The notes: generated by a model from the letters alone, not told the origin. DNA of 64,000 nucleotides from Azadirachta indica (GCA_022749755.1 CM040450.1:5198913-5262912); one strand, 5' to 3'; positions 23,391-34,655 are shown, numbered from the stretch's first letter. Program-made: numbers and translations.

Positions 23391-23668
23391 TATTTTTCAA
23401 CGTGTATATTTGGATATTGAGTCATTTATTCATGAGATAAAGAAGACTGAAGAAACTGTGGAATTGCGTACGGTAAAATTATAGCTTTATCTTCTTGTGA
23501 ATTGATTAACAAGTATCAACAGCCAGATACTTATGTTGTGAAGTAAATGCCCTTGAGCAAGACAGAAAGGCCAAATATCAGAGAATAATTTGTTTTTGTA
23601 TGTATGTAAATTTCTGTTGATAGAATAATACAAAGTATATTCCATTCATTTACAAGAAATGTTGTAAT

Positions 23669-24546
23669 CTAGTTGTTGAGGATGTTGAGAAGGGAGACTC
23701 TAGTTTTGATCAACCGCCTACTTAAGGATTCTAGTCCTTCTTCGAGATCTTGAATGTTGGACTGCAATTCTTTAAGCTGGGCTTGCAGATGAAAGATGTT
23801 ATCGGACTTGTCTTGTGAGAAATGAGGGCAGACAATTCAGCATCTACCTTTTCAAACACATTAATGGTTGTGTCATCTTTCTCACAGCATATTCTTTTGG
23901 TTTGCATTAGCTTGGAAACCAATGACAAGCCATTTAGCTTTGATGGAGTCTTTGGCCCAGAAATAACAGACAACAAGGATCCGAAGACAGCGCAGGTGAC
24001 CGCTTCTATCCCTTTCAGTGTATTAATTGAGGCCTTTGTCTCATATTCCATCGGCGATGAGCATTTATTTTCCGTGCTTTTCAAATTCCCCAAGGCCTTC
24101 TGTATTGCCCTTTTAATTGTCTTCCTAGAGGCTAAATATTTCTTGATCTCACTTGTAAGACCCGTGTCATCTCCCCTTCTTCTGCGTGAAACTGACTGAA
24201 GTTCTTGCATGGATTCCTTTGTCTGCAGCAAGGCATTTTGAGCAATGCTACACATATCCAAGATCCTTAGAGATCCATTCAACAGCTCATCAACCAATTT
24301 CTTTTGATGGGCGTTGGCTACAACCTGTTGAATGAGGGGCAATTGTAGCATTTTAGTAACACAATCTTGCAAATCCTGAAGGCCATTTTTATCCTGGCCT
24401 ATTGATGATGATGATGTAGCATCTTGGCTAGACCTTAATCTGCTCAATTGCTGATCTACTTCTGAAGTGAGTGGGTGTGATCTAGTGGGGAAACTGTTCG
24501 AGCCGGTATGGTAGGAAGGTTGGCTTTTCTGGAGAGGGGCAACCAT
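23669..24546 (-). pseudogene. DUF241 copy a, array unit D, C-terminal frameshift
   Basis: ATG at 24544-24546 opens a 271-codon frame (MVAPLQKSQPSYHTGSNSF...) covering nearly the whole family. It includes LQDLQDCVTKMLQLPLIQQVV, ELLNGSLRILDMCSIAQNALL, ELQSVSRRRRGDD, YLASRKTIKRAIQKALGN, VFGSLLSVISGPKTPSKLNG and VFEKVDAELSALISHKTS. A 4-nt deletion near 23815 then diverts it to an unrelated tail. The original C-terminal frame remains readable, including LKELQSNIQDLEEGLESL and the terminal LNILNN with its stop at 23669-23671. The longest surviving DUF241 frame in the window; a shortened protein with an altered tail is conceivable. Function unknown. Confidence 0.82.
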
Positions 24547-26054
24547 TTTTTCTTCCTGTGGATGGGAAGGCTAGAAACTGATTAAGGTCATATATATCAC
24601 AGGATAAGGAAGACAAGAAGAATCTCATCCCCTTCAATATCATGAGTCAGATCTTGATCTAAATATTATATCAGCTTCATTTAAGCACTGTCTTTCTCCC
24701 ACCAGCTTCCCAAGCATTTTTTAAAGCTTTTAAATCTTACTAGTATCTTCAGACAACTTATAGATTGTCGCTCAATGGTCCACAAAATATGCAATGCACG
24801 GATGGCGTTGACTGTGTCTCCTCTGCAACGATACAAGAGATGGCATTCCAGTTTGGTTTGGTTCCCACTGGGAAGCAAGATTAATCTACATTCGTGCGTT
24901 CTTATATTTTATTTGCTTCAGAAGGATAATATAAAATTTACAATGCACGTATGGAGTTAACTCTGTCTCCTTTTCCATAATACAATTGAAGGCTATCCAT
25001 TTCCACTTGCTTCTCTATTGGATATGTGGCAGCTTTTACCAGGTGTTTATTCTTATCATCAGGGAAACTTCAATGTTTTTAATTTCTTATCTAGTAATTG
25101 TTATGATCCTGATGCTATTTTTTATTGTCATTCATAAATTTCATTGCTTCTTATGCTTGCTGCACTTCTCTAATTTATTCAGTATTAATTTAGTAACCAT
25201 AAGAAGTTGCAATCAGATAATGTACAATTCTTTATTTATACTATTACAAAGTTCTGTAATGAAACTATGGAAAAACTAACTATTGAGATTTTGCATGGCT
25301 TGACATGGCACTTTATGTCATTGTTTTCAGCACTCTGCCTTTACCTCTTTTTGTTTCTTGTTTTTACTTTTTACCATTATTGCATTAGGCAATTATTAGA
25401 TTGGTTAGTTAACATTTCATGTCTCATTGCTTTATGCTCTTAAAGCTTCCATCACAAATTTTGGTAATCGGAGATTTATTTTTGATTAAACAATGAAATA
25501 TTGTAGGTCATACCTGATTGTCAAACAATGAGACAAGAATGGCAAACTTGACAATATAGTTCCATAAAATATTATGAGGCTGGTATTTCCCATGCAGCAC
25601 TATTTGACTGTACCCCAAAATGGTAGAGAGATAGCACATTAAGCATGTGACACTGAGATTTTAAGTCTATCATTTGAATACAGCTCTAATTTGATCAATC
25701 CTTAATTACTATCTCAATTCAGACAATAGGAATCTTACCAGCTTTAAGACTGCTATAAGCTCGTGGAAAAGAAATCCCATGTGACCTCAAACTGTACCTC
25801 AAATCTTCTGCGAGTGGACCAGGAATTGACTAATGAACTCATTCCTTGGATATTGACTTAGTGAGCAATAAATCTGAGATTGCAGAAGTTGCCTGAGATT
25901 GGACTATTTCATAACTGGACTTAGACAAAGCATATAGAGAGAACAATTAAGTATTGATTATAATGTACAGAGAAGGAAACGTGTAGCAGCAATAATTTCA
26001 GCAGAAAATGTATAAATTTTTATATCAGAAATATTATACATGTATATTTGTTTT
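24547..26054. other. Spacer upstream of DUF241 copy a, unit D
   Basis: Counterpart of 11328-12660. Ends at the left end of the copia element. No gene. Confidence 0.5.
24792..24879 (-). promoter_or_regulatory. Conserved block upstream of DUF241 copy a (unit D)
   Basis: Third copy of the AATGCACGGATGGCGTTGAC block with W-box core; see 11521-11605. Confidence 0.4.
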
Positions 26055-26278
26055 TGTTAGAATGTACAGCTATCATAATCCCAGATTATTAGGAATGAAT
26101 TAATGTGTGTATAATTTAAGTAGGAAAGAGATTCAAATCTTTTCAATTATAGGATTGATTACGGTAGATAGTTTCTTTTTTAATTCCTAGAGAATTCTTT
26201 TTATAGTCCCTTAAGGCTGTGTACATGGTAGTGTGTTTCAGATCTAATAAAATTATTTTTTCCTCCTATTTTTCAACA
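26055..26278 (+). repeat. 5' LTR of copia element (224 bp)
   Basis: TG...CA-bounded; contains AATAAAATTATT near its 3' end, which may serve as poly(A) signal. Confidence 0.93.
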
Positions 26279-26290
26279 TGGTATCAGAGC
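26279..26290 (+). other. Primer binding site (initiator Met-tRNA type)
   Basis: TGGTATCAGAGC directly follows the 5' LTR, the usual Copia primer site complementary to the 3' end of initiator tRNA-Met. Confidence 0.9.
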
Positions 26291-26453
26291 TCTAGGCTAT
26301 TTTTTTTTTTTCTGGTTTCATTCGTTTTCTTTTTGTTCCAGCCTTCATTGCTGTGTTTTCATAACTGGCCTTTATTGCCAAAGTTTAATCTCTTAAGTTC
26401 TTCTCTTTTGATTAAAAGCCTAGTTTCTCTCTTATTTCCCATTCTGAAACATC

Positions 26454-27959
26454 ATGTCTGCCTCTGAGATTACAAATGCTTCTGTCCAATCTGACGAAGT
26501 TAATTCAAGACAAGCGACAGGTGATCTACAGAATGTTCGAGCAACATATAGGCTAAATGGTAAGAATTATTTAAAATGGTCCCAATTTGTTCGGACTTAT
26601 TTAAAGGGCAAAGGAAGGCTCAGCCATCTTCTAGGAACAGGACCAAAGAAAGGAGACTTGGGATTTGATGCATGGGATGAAGCAAATTCTATGATTGTAT
26701 CTTGGCTATGGGATTCAATGGATCCTGAGATCAGTGATACTTGCATGTTTTTGACTACTACAAAAGAGATTTGGGACTCAATTTGACAGATTTATTCAAA
26801 AGCCCGAGATGCTGCCCAAGTGTATGAGATTAAAGTCAAGGTGGGTGCAACCAAACAAGGAAGCAAATCAGTAACTGAGTATGCAAATTCTCTGAAAAAT
26901 CTATGGCAGGAAATAGATCATTATCGGGTGATAGATGTGAAATGCGTAGAAGAAGCTGCAACTTTGAAAAATTTCATTGAGAAGGATCGAGTCTATGATT
27001 TACTAGCTGGACTTAATCCTGAATTTGATCAGGTGAGGGTTCAGATTCTTGGCAAAGAAGAGACACCATCGTTGAAAGAGACAATTTCTCTAATTCGAGG
27101 AGAGGAAAGTTGAAGGGGTGTTATGCTTGAACCTCAAGTCCTCGAAGGATCAGCCTTGGTTACTAAAACTGAACAACCGCAAACACAAGAAAGTGGAAAA
27201 GCAGACCTGCCCAAATTTTCAGGAAAAGACAACAAAGATAACCGAGACAACCTTTGGTGTACCTACTGCAAGAAACCAAGGCATACTAAAGAACGTTGCT
27301 GGAAATTGAATGGCAAGCCATCGACTTCAAGCAAAGAATGGGGTTATCAAGGAGGGCAGCAAAGATTTCACAACCAGGCTCATCTAACAGAGCAATTAAG
27401 TCAAGGTGACAAACAAGAGCAAGAAGGATTCAGCAGTGAGGAAATTGAAAAACTCAGAAACTTGATAGGATCTTTAAGAAATCCTTCTAGCACATGTTCA
27501 TTGGCACTCTCTGGTAAGTCTCCATTCTCCTCTGGATTTCATGTCTCACAAAAGTGTTTTGACAACTCCTGGATAATTGATTCGGCCGCTACTGACCACA
27601 TGACCTATTCTTCACAATATTTTAGTACCTATAAACCATGTCCAAGTAGTAGGAAAATTGTTGTAGCAAATAGTTCTCTTGCTACTGTTGCAGGTTTAGG
27701 GGATATTTGTGTCACACCTTCTATTATTCTAAAAGATGTCCTTCATGTGCCAAAGTTGTCTGCCAATCTTGTTTCAATTCAAAAACTTACGAAAGACCTA
27801 AAATGTCATGTAAATTTCTGTCTGTCTTATTGTGTTTTTCAGGACCAGGATTCGGGGAGGAGGATTGGACTTGCTAAGGAGAAGAATGGACTATACTATC
27901 TCGAAACACCCAGTCCCTCAAAAAAAAAACATGAACAAATTGTTCGTGTCCCTACTTAG
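26454..27959 (+). pseudogene. Copia gag and protease region, interrupted by two TGA stops
   Basis: ATG at 26454 starts a capsid-type domain (LNGKNYLKWSQFVRTYLKGK), stopped by TGA at 26784-26786 within IWDSI-stop-QIYSKA. The same frame continues (26820-27110) to a second TGA after RGEES at about 27111, and again to 27959. A nucleic-acid-binding knuckle CTYCKKPRHTKERC (CX2CX4HX4C) is coded near 27258. The protease region shows WIIDSAATDHM near 27570, where most relatives have DSG at the active site. The second stop, and probably the first, fits CGA to TGA, the pattern left by decay of methylated cytosine. Confidence 0.9.
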
Positions 27960-28032
27960 TTCCTCAAATAAAGACACCATTTAGTTTTATCACTTTCGTC
28001 TTGGTCATCCGTCATTTAAAGTTTTAAAAGTT

Positions 28033-31000
28033 TTGTTTCCTACTTTGTTTAAGGGATTAGATCTTACAAATTTTCATTGTGATGTTTGTGAGCTTGCAAA
28101 ACATACTCGTGTATCTTTTCCTATTAGTAATGATAGATGTTCTCATCCTTTTGATTTAATTCATAGTGATATTTGGGGGCCATCTACAATTGCAAACATT
28201 TCGGGGTCACGGTGGTTTGTTTCTCTAATTGATGATTGTACTCGTGTCACCTGGATCTTTCTGCTCAAACATAAATCTGATGTAGGTAGTGTTGTTTCTA
28301 ATTTCCATTCAATGGTTCAAAATCAATTTGGGGTAAAAATTAAAAGATTTAGGTCTGACAATGCACGAGATTTTTTTAATCAAGTTTTATCTTCCTACTT
28401 TCAAAAGGAGGGAATCATTCATGAGTCATCATGCATAAACACACCACAGCAAAACGGAGTTGCAGAAAGGAAAAATGGCCATTTACTTAACACCACTCGA
28501 GCATTATTATTTCATGGGAATGTTCCGAAAAACTATTGGGGGGAAGCTGTCCTTACTGCCACACACATAATTAATAGACTACCCTCAACAGTATTAGATT
28601 TTAGAACTCCCGTGGAAGTCCTTTCCAACTTTTATCCACACTTCAAAACTTCAAATGGTCTTATACCTAGAGTCTTTGGGTGTACTTCTTTTGTTCATCT
28701 TCAGAGTCACAACAGAGGAAAATTAGATCCTAGAGCAATCAAATGTGTGTTTATTGGCTATTCATCTACACAAAAGGGATACAAATGTTATCACCCTTCT
28801 TCAAGAAAGTTTTACATATCTGCAGATGTTACCTTTATTGAAAACAAACCCTTTTTCACACACTCTAATCTTCAAGGGGATATTTCACTAATAGAAGATA
28901 AAAATTTTGACTTTGGCTCTCTTTATCTATCATCGGCTCCATTTAATTCTCAAGATCCTCACCAAAATGTCACAGTTGAGTCCACTAAACCTGTATCTGT
29001 CCAACCTGTGTCAGAGTTAGTCCCAAAATTTACTGAACCTCTATCTACCCAATCTTTGCCAGGGTCAATCCCAGAATCTGCCCCTACTCAAGTTTCTGTA
29101 CCTATTTATGATTCTTATAGATTTCCACAGGTGTTTCCAAGAAGAACAAGTGTTCCTGATCCAATACAAGTCCAAGACTCCAATCCGAGCTCTCCTAAGG
29201 AAAATACAGTAAGTTCTGACTCAACTTTGCATATACAACCTGCTGAACCATACACAACAGAGTCTGATTTGCCTACTTTGCATGCACAACCTGCTGAACC
29301 ACACACAACAGGGTGTGATTTGCCTACTTCACATATACAACCTGCTACACCACACACAAAAGGGTCTAATTTGCCTACTTCGCATGCACAACCTGTTGAA
29401 CCACACACAATAAATTCAAATTCTGATCTGCCTATTGCTATAAGAAAGGGCATCAGAGAATGCACAAAAAGGCCTTTATACCCATTATCTCACTATGTGT
29501 CTCTTAAACATCTTTCACCATCCTATAGGAATTTTATCATGAGTCTAAATACTATATCTGTCCCTAACACTTTATCTAAGGCATTATCCAAAAAGGAATG
29601 GAGGAATGCTATGAGAGAAGAGATGGATGCGTTGGAAAAAAAAAAGACATGGGAGATCGTTGATCAACCAAAAGGGAAAAATTTGGTAGGATGCAAGTGG
29701 GTGTTTACTTTGAAATACAAGGCTGACGGTTCACTTGAAAGATATAAAGCGAGGTTGGTTGCAAAGGGCTACACTCAAACATATGGTGTTGATTATCAAG
29801 AGACATTTGCTCCCGTAGCTAAGATGAATACGGTGAGGATTTTACTGTCATTGGCAGCCCATTTTAATTGGCAACTCCACCAGTATGATGTGAAGAACGC
29901 CTTTTTACACGGAGATTTAGAAGAAGAAATATATATGAGCATACCACCAGGCTTTGGAGGAGAGGAAACCACTAATAAGGTGTGTAGACTACAAAAGGCT
30001 CTATATGGACTCAAGCAATCTCCTAGAGCTTGGTTTGGGAGATTTGCTAAAGTAATGAAATCCACAGGTTTTAAACAAAGTCAAGGAGATCACACATTAT
30101 TCATCAAGCACTCTAACTCAGGGGGAGTTACAGTTCTTTTGGTATATGTTGATGATATAATTGTTACTGGAAATGATGAGAAAGAGAAACAAGTTCTGAA
30201 AGAGTGTTTAATGAAGGAATTTGAGATAAAAGAGCTTGGGAGATTAAAATATTTTCTTGGGATTGAGGTTGCATATTCAAGACAGGGCATCTTTATTTCA
30301 CAACAAAAGTATGTGACAGACCTATTAAAGGAAACAGGAAAGCTTGCTTGTAAACCAGTAGCTACTCCTATTGAGCCTAACCATAAACTTAGGGAAGCAA
30401 AAGAAGATGCAACTGTAGATAAAGAAATGTATCAAAAGTTGGTAGGGAAGCTTATCTATCTTGCTCATACCCGACCAGACATAGCATATTCAGTAAGTGT
30501 GATTAGTCAGTTTATGCATGATCCAAGGGAGGTACATTTGCAGGCTGCCTATCGAATACTTCATTACTTGAAAGGCAGCCCAGGTAAAGGAGTTTTGTTC
30601 AAAAGAAAAGCTGAACTGACTCTAGAAGTCTAAACAGATGCTGATTATGCAGGATCATCCATGGATAGGAGGTCTACTTCTGGCTACTGCATGTTTCTTG
30701 GGGGTAATTTGGTAACATGGAGAAGTAAAAAACAAAATGTTGTGGCAAGGTCTAGCGCAGAATCAGAGTTCAGAGCAATGGCTCAAGGCGTGTGTGAATT
30801 ATTACGGTTGAAAATCATCCTAGATGATTTAAAGATCAAGTGGGAAGGACCTATGAAGCTTTATTGTGATAACAAGTCAGCAATAAACATTGCTCATAAT
30901 CCTGTTCAACATGACAGGACAAAACACATTGAGATAGACCGACATTTCATCAAGGAAAAGTTAGAATGTGGCCTGATCTGCATGTCGTATGTGCCTTCTC

Positions 31001-31101
31001 GAAATCAATTGGCAGATGTCTTGACCAAAGGACTCAACAGTGCAAATTTTCATGAGATTATTTCCAAGCTAGGAATGGAAGATATCTATTCTCCAGCTTG
31101 A
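28033..31101 (+). pseudogene. Copia integrase, reverse transcriptase and RNase H region
   Basis: This part is offset by one frame from the gag part; the shift lies between 27959 and 28010, where a TAG also replaces a Trp codon. The frame is open for 866 codons, contains an in-frame TAA at 30631-30633, and continues to 31101. Integrase: the zinc-finger cysteines (FHCDVCELAKHTR), the first catalytic Asp in HSDIWGP, the second in RSDNARDF and the Glu in NGVAERKNGH. Reverse transcriptase: catalytic YVDDIIVTG near codon 706. RNase H: LYCDNKSAINIAHNP after the TAA. The IN-RT linker carries four 51-bp repeats. Confidence 0.92.
29227..29430 (+). repeat. Four tandem 51-bp repeats in the copia IN-RT linker
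   Basis: The unit encodes a 17-residue module of the form LHAQPAEPHTTGCDLPT, repeated four times with drift (LH/SH, AEP/ATP/VEP). Low-complexity linker expansion. Confidence 0.85.
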
Positions 31102-31108
31102 GGGGGAG

Positions 31109-31620
31109 TGTTAGAATGTACAGCTATTATAATCCCAGATTATTAGGAATGAATTAATGTGTGTATAATTTAAGTAGGAAAGAGATTCAAATCTTTTCAA
31201 TTATAGAATTGATTACGGTAGATAGTTTTCTTTTTAATTCCTAGAGAATTCTTTTTATAGTCCCTTAAGGCTGTGTACATGGTAGTGTGTTTCAGATCTA
31301 ATAAAATTATTTTTTCCTCCTAGAGCAATGGCTCAAGGCGTGTGTGAATTATTATGGTTGAAAATCATCCTAGATGATTTAAAGATCAAGTGGGAAGGAC
31401 CTATGAAGCTTTATTGTGATAACAAGTCAGCAATAAACATTGCTCATAATCCTGTTCAACATGACAGGACAAAACACATTGAAATAGACCGACATTTCAT
31501 CAAGGAAAAGTTAGAATGTAGCCTAATCTGCATGTCGTATGTGCCTTCTCGAAATCAATTGGCAGATGTCTTGACCAAAGGACTCAACAGTGCAAATTTT
31601 CATGAGATTATTTTTCAACA
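31109..31620 (+). repeat. 3' LTR of copia element, enlarged to 512 bp by an internal insertion
   Basis: Positions 31109-31322 match LTR bases 1-214, and 31611-31620 are the final ten LTR bases (TTTTTCAACA). Between them lie 288 bases copied from the element's own RNase H region. The outer LTR end is intact because the GTTTT target duplication follows directly. Confidence 0.93.
31323..31610 (+). repeat. Duplicate of RNase H coding segment (source 30773-31060) within the 3' LTR
   Basis: 288 bases, 284 identical to 30773-31060. The four differences are all C-to-T or G-to-A. Its length is a multiple of three. Left junction shares one base (A) and right junction three bases (TTT) with the LTR, as expected from a template jump. 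Confidence 0.95.
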
Positions 31621-31660
31621 GTTTTCTGTAAAGGTAAAGAGCTAATCATGGTTTGCTAGA

Positions 31661-32531
31661 CTAATGATTGAGAATGTTGAGAATGGAGCCTATTGATTTG
31701 ATCTCTAGTCCAATCTTCAAAATCTTGAATGAATGAGTCCAAATTTTGCAGGTCATTTTGTACATTGTCAACTGCTGTGATGCTATCAGACACATTTGTC
31801 TTGCAGACAATGAGGGCTTGTAATGCACAGCATCAACCTTTGTGTTCTCATCATCTGTTTCTTCTTCCTCACATGCTACTCTTCTCTTGTGCATTAGCTA
31901 GGAAACCACTGACCAGCCACTCAACCTTGAAGATGAGTTTGGCCCATAGATAAATGGCAACATGGATTTTAAAACACTGAGGGTGATTGCTTCCGCCTCT
32001 TAACGTGTTACCTATAGCCGCTGTCTCTTCGTCCTGGTTTGACGGAGAGAGGACGTGTTTATTATCCATGCACATCAAATTTTCTAAGGCATTACAGATA
32101 GCCTTCTTCACTGCCTTCCTAGAGGCTTAGCATTTCTTAACCTCGCACGCAAGTTCTAATTTACCTCCTCGTCTTCTGTGCAGAACTGATTGACGCTCTC
32201 TTGTACGATCTTTCATTTCCAGAAGAACACCTTTGGAAGTGCTGCATACATCCAAGAGTCTGATAGATCCGTCCAACAGCTCATCAAACCATTTTTTTTT
32301 TTTCTGTTGCTTTTGGGTTAAAGTTTTCTGGGTGAGAGCAACTGTACTAACCTGTCAGTGCAGTGGTGCAGAACTTGAAGGCCATTTAATTTATGACATA
32401 TTGATGATGGAGATGTAGAGGTGGCATCAGAAATCTTTAATCTACTCAGCTGCTCATCAAATTCTGGGGTTAGTGGGTGTATTCTTGACGGCGAGCTGTT
32501 GGAGCTGAGTATGGTAAGCTGTGGCTGCCAA
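31661..32531 (-). pseudogene. DUF241 copy b, array unit D, heavily decayed
   Basis: The expected start is TTG (32529-32531) before AATAYHT. The frame breaks almost at once, and later fragments are spread over several frames: HKLNGLQVLHHC, SSIRLLDVCST, MKKAICNALENLMCMDNKHVL, and the end LNILNH at 31661-31663. Many indels. It lies just right of the copia element, which entered the 3' flank of this copy. Confidence 0.8.
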
Positions 32532-33719
32532 TTTTTCTTTCCTCAATAAGGTTTGATATCTGATTCACTTAATCAACTTGTCTTACCTTCTCCTGGCTTC
32601 TCATGAATATTGTTGATGTAATGAGACTTTGTTTTGGTACTTTTTACATGTTAAGTTAAGTTAAAATGTTTAAATCTTACTTAGTTTAGTTGAAAAGGAA
32701 TGACAATCCATGTTTTGAGAAATATGTTTCCTTAATTGTAAAAGTCAAAATATTAGGTATAGTTGATGGTGATTTAAGGAGATTTTTTTGTCTTTGAAAG
32801 GATATGCCTGTATGTATATATATTTTCTGGTTTTAATGAAAAGATAGTCTTCTTTGCTGTTTTAACAAATATATATTATGCAGTAAAGGAGACAATGAGG
32901 AATCTCATCTTTAAAGTCCGCATGTCGCAATTTTGATTTGAATCTAAATTTTGTCTTCATAATGTCTCCCAATATCAAGTTTCCAACTCGTTACCAGTTA
33001 TTTTAATCTGTGAATTGATAGTTGAACAATTGGTATAATTTCTAGCACGCGAGTGCCATTGGCAGTCAAAAAAATTGTTGTCATATGCATCTTATCGCTG
33101 CAGTAGATAGACTTGCAATTTGATACTAATTTATTTGCTCTGCTACTCATTGATCTTATACGGAAATAAGTCTGTTATCCAGCCGCATCTGCCTTTCCCT
33201 TGGAGGCATTGTCTGTTCATCTGGTCTTGGATATATATTATTATAACATTAGGCAACATGTTTTGATATCGTGATCTGGTGGTCATGCAGCATATATCAA
33301 GAAATCTGTTTAGCATAACATGTGGGGACTATTTAATTCTCAATGATAAGGATCATAAGCTGATAAAAAAAAAAAAGTCTTCACGTGCGTATGTGGCATG
33401 TACACATATTTTCACAAGTTTAATTAGTGAGATAATTAATTCGAAGCCTGATATTGGTAAGAGGCATTGGATGAACATTGCTGATACAGTTTCTAGGTTG
33501 ATTGATGTCAGAATAATATCACTACTTGTTAATGTATGAAGGCCTGCTTCTCCCTGAAACAGCCCACATTGCTATCATGCTTGTTAGATGAATCACTTAT
33601 GCAAGAGATACTGAGCTCTTAGAAAGGATTCCTTGTTGCAAAGGATTCGCACGCTGTGTTTAAATCCACCTTGTTCATTATTCCATCAAAGCTAAGTGGT
33701 TTGGTTGGTCAGTTTTCTC
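32532..33719. other. Spacer, unit D
   Basis: Homologous to copy-b upstream spacers of the other units, with an insertion of about 250 bases around 32610-32870 that they lack. That insertion has no clear terminal repeats. No gene seen. Confidence 0.45.
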
Positions 33720-33880
33720 CAGGCTAATGCACTCTGAAATGGAAGCCGATGTAAACGAATTTGATACTATGAACGCTGCATTACAAGAAAAGCAAGTCGA
33801 TACATTCCAATTTCTGAACCAGCTAAAGACTTGCGAGTTATGCATTCAATTCAAGATTATGTACCAATCCCTAGGGTCTA
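33720..33880 (+). pseudogene. DUF241 C-terminal relic c (plus strand), array unit D
   Basis: Plus-strand frame MHSEMEADVNEFDTMNAALQ, then FQFLNQLKTCELCIQFKI, matching the EFEKVDAALH...LQNQLKELESCIQ blocks of DUF241 proteins. The longest of the three inverted relics. It marks the right edge of the array. Confidence 0.7.
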
Positions 33881-33997
33881 ACCCTACAATAACACATCCA
33901 AATCATAAAAAAGTTCAAAAATGCAACAATTGAGAAATTTACGCCTTGTGAGATTTGTATTTTGTTCGAATTTGTAAATAGATCCCCTTCTAGTCAA

Positions 33998-34051
33998 TGG
34001 CTGAATGGTTAAAAGAGTCATGCCCTCAATTGAGAGCATGAATTCGAGTTC
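33998..34051 (+). other. tRNA-like A/B box pair (possible tRNA relic or SINE)
   Basis: TGGCTGAATGG at 33998-34008 fits the A-box consensus exactly, and AATTCGAGTTC at 34041-34051 resembles a B box 32 bases later. No acceptor stem or T-run terminator is apparent, so this is not a functional tRNA call. Confidence 0.35.
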
Positions 34052-34655
34052 TAATTCAACAGGCTTTTTCCCAACCAAAAGAAATGTGTATACTGTTGTA
34101 AGTACATAAATCTCAAATATGTCCGACCTTTTTGGGAATCCCATGTATTAGAATTTAGAATCACAGTTTAAGAATTTCGTAGTAGAGAGAAAATTGTACT
34201 TCCGACTTTCACAAGTCTCTGTTTATGGTAAACATTTACACATTAAAAAACACAATAACGCAAAATGTAATTATGAGGGATTCAGTTTCCATATATAATT
34301 GGACTGATTTGACAAATTTTTATTTTTGATTCTTATCATAAATCAAACTTAAATGTGGAGAAATCTCGCAACTATTAAAAAGATAATTTTATATTTTTTA
34401 CAGCAGTAATTACCAGCTCATATCATATCATATCATAATGCTCTAGCTAAGAACATTTAATGTACAAAAAAATTTTTTGTCAATACCAAGTGAAACAACA
34501 CAACATTCCATGATTGTGGATTTGGATTTATACACCATAAAAGATAAAGATTCCAATTTAGCTAATATTATTTCTTATTTGAAATTTAATTATTTCCTTA
34601 TTATGAATAGCAAAATTCTATGTAGAGAGACCTTCAACAAAAGCTCTAAAATCAA

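Larger units (their letters stand above)
26055..31620 (+). mobile_element. Ty1/copia LTR retrotransposon, nearly complete, inactive
   Basis: LTRs begin TGTTAGAATG and end CAACA. The element is flanked by the 5-bp target duplication GTTTT (26050-26054 and 31621-31625); uninterrupted target sequence (TTTGTTTTCTGTA) is visible in sister array units. Order of parts: 5' LTR, primer site, gag with zinc knuckle, protease, integrase, reverse transcriptase, RNase H, polypurine tract (31098-31108), 3' LTR. This order defines Copia. The coding frame is broken by at least two TGA, one TAG, one TAA and one frameshift, so it is not autonomous. LTRs differ at about four of 214 aligned positions, suggesting a fairly young insertion. 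Confidence 0.95.

Noticed and set aside
26219..26467. 82-codon open frame spanning the 5' LTR end and leader of the copia element
   Set aside because: Low-complexity Phe/Leu-rich translation of a T-rich leader crossing the primer binding site.
29115..29465. Cys-rich 116-codon minus-strand frame
   Set aside because: Antisense shadow of the copia 51-bp linker repeats.
31328..31645. 105-codon open frame in the 3' LTR as an independent gene
   Set aside because: It is the duplicated RNase H segment read in its original frame, without a start of its own beyond an internal Met.
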